IMG/VR virus record: IMGVR_UViG_3300006927_000001
Coordinates: 17,874-81,873 of that record
Length of the DNA stretch: 64,000 nt
Direction: 5' to 3' (one strand)
Source of the DNA: a virus
Under the pieces are notes generated by a model, which was given only the letters and a program-made list of their open reading frames with translations, was not told where the DNA came from and ran no database searches. Position numbers and translations under genes: made by a program. This document shows positions 39,226-46,655 of the stretch, one piece after another. The first letter of the stretch is position 1; every line of letters begins with the position of its first letter.

Positions 39226-39848
39226 GGATTACTCCTGCAGAATGCTTCTGCAAATGCTGGGGGTGTAATAGAACGATTTGCTTGACTACGAATATTTTCA
39301 GACATTTTGGAACCATCAAAAGCAGGTATAAATTTTTCTTCAGGGATTTCAAATCTTCCCCAAAGAAGAGTTTGTTTAGTATAAGGATCACCAAACCAGT
39401 TAGGTTGAAACTTGTAAGTAGGTTCACCTAACCAACGTTGCATTTTACCAATTGGATTCTCCAATGCCCACCATTTAGGTTTTAATACATACACTAAACG
39501 TATGCAAGCATCCATGACCGAGATAGCTTGTTTCATATCTTTGTCAGTTCGTCCAATCCTTGCTCCAGCCGCACTGAAGCATGTACAAGGTGGAGCGGCG
39601 AGTACTCCATGTATATGACCCACAAACTTACGAATATCACCAAAATCATTTGGCAATCGTCCCATGTTAGAAGGAGCAGATGGCCAAAGACAAATATCGT
39701 AATCAGGTAAAGTAACTCGAAGAACTCTGTAGTTTCGATCAACATATGGTTGACTCCATGAACCAGAACCGGCACATAGATCCAAAATCGTTGGACCATA
39801 TGTACCAATTGCTTTTGGACCTTCTATAAGTATGTCAAGATCATCCAT
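39222..39848 (-). CDS. C5-cytosine methyltransferase-like protein
   Basis: 208 residues. ILDLCAGSGSWSQPY is motif I, GVLAAPPCTCFSAAG contains the catalytic Pro-Cys (motif IV), WWALENPIGKM is the ENV-like motif VI, and TKQTLLWGRF follows. There is no clear target-recognition domain, as usual in small phage versions. May methylate phage DNA against restriction, or modify a different base. AAAGG seven bases before the ATG lies in the tRNA-like element upstream. Confidence 0.8.
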   Translation of the reverse strand: MDDLDILIEGPKAIGTYGPTILDLCAGSGSWSQPYVDRNYRVLRVTLPDYDICLWPSAPSNMGRLPNDFGDIRKFVGHIHGVLAAPPCTCFSAAGARIGRTDKDMKQAISVMDACIRLVYVLKPKWWALENPIGKMQRWLGEPTYKFQPNWFGDPYTKQTLLWGRFEIPEEKFIPAFDGSKMSENIRSQANRSITPPAFAEAFCRSNP

Positions 39849-39853
39849 TTAAA

Positions 39854-39927
39854 TGCCTTTGGCCGGATTCGAACCGACACTTCAAGAAGTAACCAGAAAT
39901 CATGTCTTGACACAAATTCACAAAGGC
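39854..39927 (-). ncRNA. tRNA-like element (non-canonical)
   Basis: 74 bases fitting the outer shape of a tRNA: 7-bp acceptor GCCTTTG/CAAAGGC, T-arm GTCGG-TTCGAAT-CCGGC and a discriminator A. Between them a D-arm and a 5/7/5 anticodon arm cannot be drawn; instead TCAAGA/TCTTGA forms a 6-bp stem with a 17-base loop. It may be a decayed tRNA, a tRNA mimic or an integration-site relic. It fills the gap between two genes exactly. Confidence 0.4.
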
Positions 39928-39932
39928 TACCA

Positions 39933-40256
39933 TTATCGCCAGGATTTCACACGAAAATTACCTGCTTGTGCATCACCTGTGAGTGTCATTCTTCCCCTAG
40001 GAACACAAGTAGCACAACCAGGACCACCCCAACCAACTCCTTCATAATGGCCAATCAATCCCCAAATATGCCCACGAATACCATGAGCATTCATGTATGC
40101 AGCTTCAAGTTCACATTTTCTTTGATCACTACAGTTGTAATACTCTGCCGGTGGAGAACTAACTCTTCTTTGTCTCCATCGTCTTCTGCCAAAAGCATCA
40201 GCATCTGAACAAAGCAATGAACCAAGCAGAAAAACAACAATCAGTAACTTCTTCAT
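39933..40256 (-). CDS. exported small protein, EGVG-containing
   Basis: 107 residues from ATG 40256 (GGAGAAAATT upstream). Signal peptide KKLLIVVFLLGSLLCSDADA, then a basic Arg-rich segment and KCELEAAYMNAHGIRGHIWG..HYEGVGWGGPGC. The EGVG arrangement after a helix recalls CAP-like exported proteins frequent in Planctomycetota; that is memory of style, not a search result. Predicted periplasmic. Confidence 0.65.
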   Translation of the reverse strand: MKKLLIVVFLLGSLLCSDADAFGRRRWRQRRVSSPPAEYYNCSDQRKCELEAAYMNAHGIRGHIWGLIGHYEGVGWGGPGCATCVPRGRMTLTGDAQAGNFRVKSWR

Positions 40257-40269
40257 AATTTTCTCCATG

Positions 40270-41100
40270 TTACAATAAAACATCACTTTTGAAACCAGCA
40301 GCCTTGGCATGTCCTCCACCGTCATGCATTTTTGCAATTGCACTCACATCTATTTCCCCTCGGGATCTGAGTGAATAAACGTAGTAACCGTCTCCATGAA
40401 CAAAGTAAGTTCCACCTACACCTGTCTCTTCAGCCAATTGTCCAGCAAGATCTGAGATCACGTCTCGCATAGTACAATTGACTACGGGAACTGGAACATC
40501 ACAATGTGGAATATTGATCATGACTGCATTTTCTTTAGCACCTTCAACAATGAGTTCCAAGTAACGTGAAAGAATGATACCTGCTTCAAATACATCATCT
40601 GAATACAATTCATTCCAAATTTTGAAATCAAATGGGTATGTACGTAGACCATCATTGACCTCACGACTGCCTGGTAACTCCCACTTCCAAAGATCACGAT
40701 CCTCTGTATAAAGAACTTGCCATGGTGGGACAGCTTCATTTTGAAAATGTTCCCAGGTCAAACGAGCACCGCTCTTGGTCATGTCAAAAACCAAAGTAAG
40801 ATTGTCAAAAGACGTTCTTTCTTGTCCTGTTTCAATATTTTCAAGTTCAGCCTCGGCTGTTTTGTGGTGATCAAGACAAATAACTTGTCTTGCACGATCG
40901 CAGATCCTGTGCATTGTTTCCTTGTTGTACGAAAAATCAAGAATATAGACGACTGCATCCTCTAAATCCAATGGAACTGGTTGACTATATTGAACAGGGA
41001 TAAATTGAATGTCGTCACCAGTAAGATGATTCCATGCAACCCAAGCAGCACAGAAACCATCAAAACAAGACGCATGATACAGAACTCTGATCTTACTCAT
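40270..41100 (-). CDS. DHH-family phosphoesterase
   Basis: 276 residues. Motifs HASCFDGFCAAW, YILDFSYNKE, ICLDHHKTAEAE (the DHH metal site) and DHHA1 signature KMHDGGGHAKAAGF are all there. DHH/DHHA1 enzymes hydrolyse short oligonucleotides (NrnA type), cyclic dinucleotide products or inorganic pyrophosphate-like bonds. Here the context favours recycling of short oligonucleotides during replication, or removal of second messengers used in host defence. Confidence 0.88.
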   Translation of the reverse strand: MSKIRVLYHASCFDGFCAAWVAWNHLTGDDIQFIPVQYSQPVPLDLEDAVVYILDFSYNKETMHRICDRARQVICLDHHKTAEAELENIETGQERTSFDNLTLVFDMTKSGARLTWEHFQNEAVPPWQVLYTEDRDLWKWELPGSREVNDGLRTYPFDFKIWNELYSDDVFEAGIILSRYLELIVEGAKENAVMINIPHCDVPVPVVNCTMRDVISDLAGQLAEETGVGGTYFVHGDGYYVYSLRSRGEIDVSAIAKMHDGGGHAKAAGFKSDVLL

Positions 41101-41180
41101 ACTACAAATACCTTTTTATCATATTCATCGGGACGAATCAAACGAACAAACACATGCCCTTGTATCTCTGGAACATCCAT
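41097..41180 (-). CDS. possible 27-residue peptide
   Basis: Overlaps the helicase stop (TAATG) and the DHH gene start (ATGA). DVPEIQGHVFVRLIRPDEYD is protein-like and beta-prone. Supported by packing only. Confidence 0.5.
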   Translation of the reverse strand: MDVPEIQGHVFVRLIRPDEYDKKVFVV

Positions 41181-43303
41181 TAGGCCGCGACTCCATACAT
41201 CTGTTTCAAAGCCCCAAGAGCCATAAGTTCCAAACGACGTGAATTCATCAAGGAATCATATACACGTTTATCAGAAGGCAGATGAAAACAGTCATAAATC
41301 CAACCACCACGCACCATGTCCATCCCAATGCGATGCCCGCGATCAACAGCTTGCGTTCTGTTCTCGGGATTGAAGTCATTACTAAAAAAGAATGTCCCAG
41401 GAGAAGCAGTAAGAGTAATACCCATCCCAGCAGACCCTGGGTTGCCAACGAAGCAAACATATGGAAACCTTTCACGTTGTTGATCGTAAATCATTAATAA
41501 GTCAGCTTTTGAACCTTGGATCACATCACCCTTAGGTGTTTCCATGAACCAACCACGTCCATCACATTTGAACGATGTCCAACCCTGTTGATGACAAATC
41601 TTACATATACGATCAATTGAACCTTGAAAACCTGCATATACATTAAAGCGACCAATCTCTTGGTGCATTTCAAGCAAGTCTGTAAGAACCTTATCTTTAG
41701 GACAAGGAACTTCATCCATTGTTCGATGCATTTCTTGTACAAGTTTTTGTCCTGCACAATTAAAGCATTCAATTTCACGTGTTCCAAGATTGATAGATTC
41801 TTCACCTACGATTTCAGGTATAAATTCCAAAGGATCTTCATCTTCTGGAAGTTTTTCCCAAAGATACCTCACACCTTTCTGAATTTCATCTGGTAATAAA
41901 AAATGATCAGGATCATTTGTGTCGAAATATTCAAGTTGAAAACCTTTTGCTTCACAACCAGGACAATCAATTTTCTTTCCAGTTGGTGTATCTTTGTAGA
42001 TAAAACCATCGCTCAAAGTTCGTAACTTACTAAGAGCATCAACAGTCCTAACTTCGTTTGCAACGATTAATTTAGCGGCACGAAGAATTTCTTCTGTAGG
42101 TTCAACTTCAAAGATTTTGTATCGTTTTTCAGGAAGGTCTAAACAGTCCTTCTTAAATTTAACAAGGACTAATCCTTCTGTTCGATCATTCAACTTTTCA
42201 ATTTCATTGACACCTTTAACATACTTGTGAAGTTTTTCCAAATTGGCAAGATTAACAAAATTCAATGTAGAATCATGAATAGGATTATCTTCTAACTTTC
42301 CACATAATTTACATTTTTCTTCATCATCTCGCCACACTTCTAATTTCTTGTATTTACCTCCAGCGGCACCTTCGTATTCCGCAAGTATACCTAATCGCTC
42401 GCGAAAAAGATACCAATTTGCTTCTGACAAGAAACCTGGTGCTACAATTTCACATTGTTTCCAAATATCTGCTGGTGTTTTTGGTGAAGGTGAACCTGAT
42501 AATTCTGCTATGATACACTCAGTTCCCCAATGCTTACGCATTGCATCCGCAATCATTTGAGCAGCAATTGATCTTTGTGTTTCTGGTGTTTTACAACGTG
42601 AAGATTCATCCAGAACCAAAATACGTGGTGGCGGTCTATTCGGGTCCCAAGTATTAACAACCTTAACTAAACCTTGATAACTATGAAGTTGTGGAGCAAT
42701 AGGTGTATTCCATTTCATGAAATCTACTTGAGCCGCAGCAATAGCTGATAAAGGTGCAGCCCAAACTATATCTGTCCACTTAAAATCCCAAATCTTCTGT
42801 AGCATTTCAACCATGATAATGGCAGCAAGAGTTTTGCCTGTACCCATTTCACATGCCCAAAGAAAATGACGTACAGAAAAACCATGTTGAATCATGTCAA
42901 TTTGATGATCATAAGGTTCAAGAGTTTTGAATACTCTGTTAGCACAATATTCCTTTATTTCTTCTGGTAAAATCAAATTCCTTTCCCATTGTGTATAAGG
43001 AGAAGGTCCAAATTTCCCCATAAAAGCTTCAAGTTGAAAGATATTTCTTTGAGTTATAGGTGCAGACCATACCTTTGTTGGCTCTGTGTATGGAGCCATA
43101 TTATCAGGAAAACCATGATACCTTCGTTTTTCAAACGATGATTTTATATCATCTATCAATTCACGCACGTAACCGAAATGAAAAGCCATTCGATCACCTT
43201 CAATTCTTTTAATACGTACAGGTGTATATTGTCCACCTGCAAGAAAATGCGTATCAAAATGATCTTGTTCTAATAATTCTAGTGTTGACTTCGCAGCGAC
43301 CAT
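41180..43303 (-). CDS. SNF2-type SF2 helicase/ATPase
   Basis: About 707 residues from ATG 43303. Walker A ACEMGTGKTLAA (about residue 157), motif II ILVLDESSRCKTP (DEx), motif III ELSGSPSPK and motif VI NRTQAVDRGHRIGMD match SNF2/DEAD-like helicases. Two CxxC pairs in the linker (CKLCGK, DCPGCEAKG, ECFNCAGQ, CKICHQQ) point to zinc modules inserted between the RecA domains. Likely remodels DNA or acts in replication/recombination. Confidence 0.88.
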   Translation of the reverse strand: MVAAKSTLELLEQDHFDTHFLAGGQYTPVRIKRIEGDRMAFHFGYVRELIDDIKSSFEKRRYHGFPDNMAPYTEPTKVWSAPITQRNIFQLEAFMGKFGPSPYTQWERNLILPEEIKEYCANRVFKTLEPYDHQIDMIQHGFSVRHFLWACEMGTGKTLAAIIMVEMLQKIWDFKWTDIVWAAPLSAIAAAQVDFMKWNTPIAPQLHSYQGLVKVVNTWDPNRPPPRILVLDESSRCKTPETQRSIAAQMIADAMRKHWGTECIIAELSGSPSPKTPADIWKQCEIVAPGFLSEANWYLFRERLGILAEYEGAAGGKYKKLEVWRDDEEKCKLCGKLEDNPIHDSTLNFVNLANLEKLHKYVKGVNEIEKLNDRTEGLVLVKFKKDCLDLPEKRYKIFEVEPTEEILRAAKLIVANEVRTVDALSKLRTLSDGFIYKDTPTGKKIDCPGCEAKGFQLEYFDTNDPDHFLLPDEIQKGVRYLWEKLPEDEDPLEFIPEIVGEESINLGTREIECFNCAGQKLVQEMHRTMDEVPCPKDKVLTDLLEMHQEIGRFNVYAGFQGSIDRICKICHQQGWTSFKCDGRGWFMETPKGDVIQGSKADLLMIYDQQRERFPYVCFVGNPGSAGMGITLTASPGTFFFSNDFNPENRTQAVDRGHRIGMDMVRGGWIYDCFHLPSDKRVYDSLMNSRRLELMALGALKQMYGVAA

Positions 43304-43746
43304 GTGCCATCTTTCTCTGATATTTTGGACCATCCTTTGAATACTGTGATAAATCCAGCATGTTCAAGATGATTTTGAATCTGATTGGATATATGACGCA
43401 TTTCTATTTCTTCAAAAAACATTTTACAGAAATACGACCACGTAAAAACAGAACCTGTTGCAAGAGTTACAAACATATTCTTATGCTTTTTCGCTTCCTG
43501 TACAGTAAATTTTACTCCAGGAGTAAATGTAAATAAGTGATGTAAATCTTCCCAAGGACACAGAATAATGAATCCTAAATTAAAATGACTCAATATATTA
43601 TCATCAAACATACCTAGACAAACAAATGCTTCACTTGCATCTTTTTCTTGTGTAGAAAGATTGATACCTGATGCTGCATCTACAACTTGACGTAAAGTTG
43701 AAAGATCAAATTCACATTGACTCAAACCAAATACATTTTGTTTCAT
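43279..43746 (-). CDS. unknown protein
   Basis: 155 residues, mixed alpha/beta, aromatic-rich (SHFNLGFIILCPWEDLHHLFTF). Coupled to the glycosyltransferase upstream by a 4-base overlap. No family recognised. Confidence 0.65.
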   Translation of the reverse strand: MKQNVFGLSQCEFDLSTLRQVVDAASGINLSTQEKDASEAFVCLGMFDDNILSHFNLGFIILCPWEDLHHLFTFTPGVKFTVQEAKKHKNMFVTLATGSVFTWSYFCKMFFEEIEMRHISNQIQNHLEHAGFITVFKGWSKISEKDGTWSLRSQH

Positions 43747-44438
43747 TGAAAAAACTCCGGTGTCCGTGCATCCCCAAGAATTTGACCTTCCTGGTTATTC
43801 ACTTCAGTTGTACTTATTTCACCTTTATGATCTACAAGTGTTGGTGAATGTGTTAAAAGTTTCTTTCCACAAAAAGTTAATACATGACCTATAGCACAGT
43901 CTAAATGTACAGCTGAAGAATGTGGTCCTTGTGCAGCGAGTTTGAAATTTGCTTCATGAACATTTACAATTAAATTGAGATGTTCACGTGGAAATAACAA
44001 ACAACACGCACCACACCAAGACATATCACCAGGCATTTGGGGTTTGTGCCAATTACCTTTTTCAAACATAGCTGAATTGTGCTTAGAACAATAAGGTGAA
44101 ATGAAACCAGGAAGATCATCTTCAAGATCGAGGATCAACTTCCTAGTTTCACGTGAACATCCTTGCATGAATTCAATATCATCCTCACACATCATGATCC
44201 ATGGACTAGCATTTACCTCTAATATTCTTTTGGCCGCATACAACCAATTATGAACAATACCAAGTTGATTAGGACTTTCATAATAGAGAACACGATCTTT
44301 ATACAAGAACGGTGGAGTCTGTGGTTCTGCGAAGACAAATGGGACAATATCCCATTCAGTTAAGAAAGACCTCAACATAGACGTGATGTAATTCACGTTA
44401 TCGGGTCTTGGAGAAGTTATGATCCCGGCGGCGATCAT
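43743..44438 (-). CDS. GT-A fold glycosyltransferase-like protein
   Basis: 231 residues. IAAGIITSPRPDNVNYITSML is an alpha/beta start, WIMMCEDDIEFMQG carries the DxD-like acids, then SWCGACCLLFPREHL and HSPTLVDHKGE. Distant paralogue of the gene at 12862. Could glycosylate phage DNA, virion or host surface. Not near other glycan genes, but transcribed with the helicase block. Confidence 0.65.
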   Translation of the reverse strand: MIAAGIITSPRPDNVNYITSMLRSFLTEWDIVPFVFAEPQTPPFLYKDRVLYYESPNQLGIVHNWLYAAKRILEVNASPWIMMCEDDIEFMQGCSRETRKLILDLEDDLPGFISPYCSKHNSAMFEKGNWHKPQMPGDMSWCGACCLLFPREHLNLIVNVHEANFKLAAQGPHSSAVHLDCAIGHVLTFCGKKLLTHSPTLVDHKGEISTTEVNNQEGQILGDARTPEFFQ

Positions 44439-44459
44439 ACATCAGTCCTTTCAAATAAA

Positions 44460-44486
44460 CTCCGGGAGAGAAATTCTCTCCCGGAG
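44460..44486 (-). terminator. hairpin terminator after the 44503 gene
   Basis: Perfect 13-bp stem CTCCGGGAGAGAA/TTCTCTCCCGGAG with a one-base centre; on the minus strand it is followed by TTTATTTG. It sits 17 bases after the stop of the gene ending at 44503 and upstream of the glycosyltransferase start. May be partial read-through. Confidence 0.7.
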
Positions 44487-44502
44487 TCCACCACCATCAT
44501 CC

Positions 44503-45234
44503 CTATCGACGTGACTCACCTTCTGCTGCTGTTTCCACAGCCCCTTCCGGTGCATTCTCATCCTTTTCCGGTTCTATCTTGGCTGGAGGATTATTGAACT
44601 TGTTAACTTCCTCCACCAATTGTGCTTTTTCAGGCATGTCAATCACAAGATCGTAAAAGGCTGTCCGTGGACCATGCCAAATGTTTGTACCTTTCTCAAT
44701 CAAATGTGCCGTTTGTGTAGCAAACCATTTTTTGCTATCCACAATCGCCACCAAGTTAGGTGCTTCATTTCGACCAGTTGCATTGCCCATGAAATACCCT
44801 GCAAAACACTTTTGCTCAGGCAACCAAACCAAAAATTCGACTCCATGTCCAAAACCACCTTTGATATTTTTGTCCTCAGCTTTGGTAAGACAATCTTGAA
44901 ATTCTTCGGATTCAGGATCAAAGAACGAAGTTGGAGGTGGACCAAAAACCATGGCCTTCGGTCGCCATGCAAAGAATCCTGCGGCAAATTCTTCACTGAG
45001 GTCTGTCACATTGCGTCCACGAACCAAACCAAAATGACCAATGGGAAATTCCCCCTTTTTTACTGGTTTGGATTCACCACCCATCAACTGGATATACGGG
45101 AGCCAGTCACCAACTTTTGTTGCGGCTGCAAGAGCTTTGTCTGTACTATACCTGCTAGGCTCAGTGCCTGCAAGTAAATTGTCGTCTGGTACTGCTAAAG
45201 TATTTTCTTCCGTTGTAGCGATTTCATTACTCAT
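44503..45234 (-). CDS. unknown conserved-looking phage protein, possible ssDNA-binding or recombination accessory
   Basis: 243 residues. DWLPYIQLMGGESKPVKKGEFPIGHFGLVRG and EFAAGFFAWRPKAMVFG are typical of an early phage protein found beside primases and recombinases. The acidic C-terminal tail (KIEPEKDENAPEGAVETA) resembles SSB tails that recruit partners, but the fold is not identified. Terminator follows immediately. Confidence 0.75.
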   Translation of the reverse strand: MSNEIATTEENTLAVPDDNLLAGTEPSRYSTDKALAAATKVGDWLPYIQLMGGESKPVKKGEFPIGHFGLVRGRNVTDLSEEFAAGFFAWRPKAMVFGPPPTSFFDPESEEFQDCLTKAEDKNIKGGFGHGVEFLVWLPEQKCFAGYFMGNATGRNEAPNLVAIVDSKKWFATQTAHLIEKGTNIWHGPRTAFYDLVIDMPEKAQLVEEVNKFNNPPAKIEPEKDENAPEGAVETAAEGESRR

Positions 45235-45346
45235 TTTTTTCTCGTTTCAAAATCAAAGATCAAAGATCAAAGAACAAATAAAAATAGATGGCAGCCCGCC
45301 CTTACATGACGGACCACCACCGCACTTGCCGCCGGGCAATGTTTCA

Positions 45347-46384
45347 CTACATGTTCACAATGTTGGCAGCATCTTTCGCAGCAGCATCTTGCTTGGCATC
45401 TTCTCGCTCTTTCTTCTTGCGTTCAACCTCGTCCTTTTTCTTCTGTTTACGGACGATATCCGCCTCACGTTGAGCTTGCTGCGAAGCCTCATCGAAATTG
45501 AGAGTCCAAGCTAATGCCAAAGATACGATATCACTCGGACTTGTGAGTCCACCATCTGTGACCAAAGCCAAGATGGCACCGCTACCTTCAGCCACAGCTT
45601 CAAACTCTTCCTTCAACACCGTAATCTTGCGAAGATGCATTGCGGGCTGAAATTCAGCCGGTGCTGCATCTTTGCCAGCTTTCTTTGCGTCTCGAATTTC
45701 CTTGACGCGTGCCTTCATACGTGGCACAAACGTTTGAGGCTGTTCCGTTTGAGCAGCATCCACGTGCTCTGCCTGTTCTTCTTCGGGAAGCTTGGATAGA
45801 GCATAAGCGTTGGTAAGATGGATCTTGCCAGCATCGACAAGTTCTTGAATTCCATCCTGCAACTTGTTGAGTGAAAGTCTTTGTTCCACCCACGTCTTGG
45901 ATTGACACACTTTCTGTGCCAATTGTGTCACAGTCATGAAAGGATTCCGCGAAAGAATGCGGAGAAGGTGGCGACTGTACTCGGCGGGTCGTGTAACAAC
46001 ACGTGTTGCATTGGTGATGATCTGAGCTTCAAGCAACTCACCATCATCCATTGAAACGACGAATGCAGGAATTTCAAATCGACCTGCATCCGTTGATGCC
46101 GTGAATCGTTGCAAACCATCAATCAGTCCATACTTGGTAACACCAAGGCTATCGAGTTCACGAACCAAGATCGGTTGCAAAACACCACGTTCTCGAATGG
46201 AATTGACCAACAACTGATACTCCTCACGTTGACGATCAACGTCACGTAAAGAGATCTCAGATTTCTCGATCAATCCCAAAGGAATGATCTTCGTTACCGT
46301 TCCGGCCTTTTCCTGTGCAGCTGCGATCTCTTCTTTTTCGATCGCATCCACGGACCGTTCTACAGTAGCAGCATCAGTTGACAT
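45347..46384 (-). CDS. ParB-like protein, large copy
   Basis: 345 residues. LINRE-type core: IIPLGLIEKSEISLRDVDRQREEY, GVLQPILVREL and YGLIDGLQRFTAS form the ParB N-domain; YSRHLLRILSRNPFMTVTQLAQKVCQSKTWVEQRL is an HTH, matched by the short Tat-signal paralogue at 16064. C-terminal region is a long basic/acidic coiled coil (RKQKKKDEVERKKKERED). First gene left of the divergent promoter, so probably expressed early and abundantly. G+C-rich. Confidence 0.85.
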   Translation of the reverse strand: MSTDAATVERSVDAIEKEEIAAAQEKAGTVTKIIPLGLIEKSEISLRDVDRQREEYQLLVNSIRERGVLQPILVRELDSLGVTKYGLIDGLQRFTASTDAGRFEIPAFVVSMDDGELLEAQIITNATRVVTRPAEYSRHLLRILSRNPFMTVTQLAQKVCQSKTWVEQRLSLNKLQDGIQELVDAGKIHLTNAYALSKLPEEEQAEHVDAAQTEQPQTFVPRMKARVKEIRDAKKAGKDAAPAEFQPAMHLRKITVLKEEFEAVAEGSGAILALVTDGGLTSPSDIVSLALAWTLNFDEASQQAQREADIVRKQKKKDEVERKKKEREDAKQDAAAKDAANIVNM

Positions 46385-46450
46385 AGTGCTTCTCTTTCAT
46401 CAATAAGGATTTGAAATCATCAGCCGACTACGATTCTTGATCGGCCAAAA

Positions 46451-46466
46451 TACACTATATTATACG
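46451..46466 (-). promoter_or_regulatory. leftward promoter box CGTATAATATAGTGTA
   Basis: Left arm of a 16-bp perfect inverted repeat. On the minus strand it reads CGTATAATATAGTGTA, with a TATAAT-type -10 box. Located 67 bases upstream of the ParB start at 46384. Confidence 0.6.
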
Positions 46467-46497
46467 AGTTTTAGCTGTAATAATTACGCAAAATAAA

Positions 46498-46513
46498 CGT
46501 ATAATATAGTGTA
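46498..46513 (+). promoter_or_regulatory. rightward promoter box CGTATAATATAGTGTA
   Basis: Right arm of the same inverted repeat, pointing towards the primase-helicase gene at 46656. The 31 bases between the arms would hold both -35 regions. Same CGTATAATATA core as at 2702. Confidence 0.6.
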
Positions 46514-46655
46514 AGTTTGTAAATTGATTTGATTTAGAATTTACAAACTAACTTACTTATGAGGGTTAGATTATTGATCAGAAAAAATATAACTACCCTA
46601 TAAAGTGAGCTATTAGACTTGCCCCCTATTTGTAAGTAATTTTGTAGGAACAAAA

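Noticed and set aside
45235-45346. G+C-rich Gly/Cys frame after the ParB gene
   Set aside because: Only a TTG start without ribosome site; left as intergenic.
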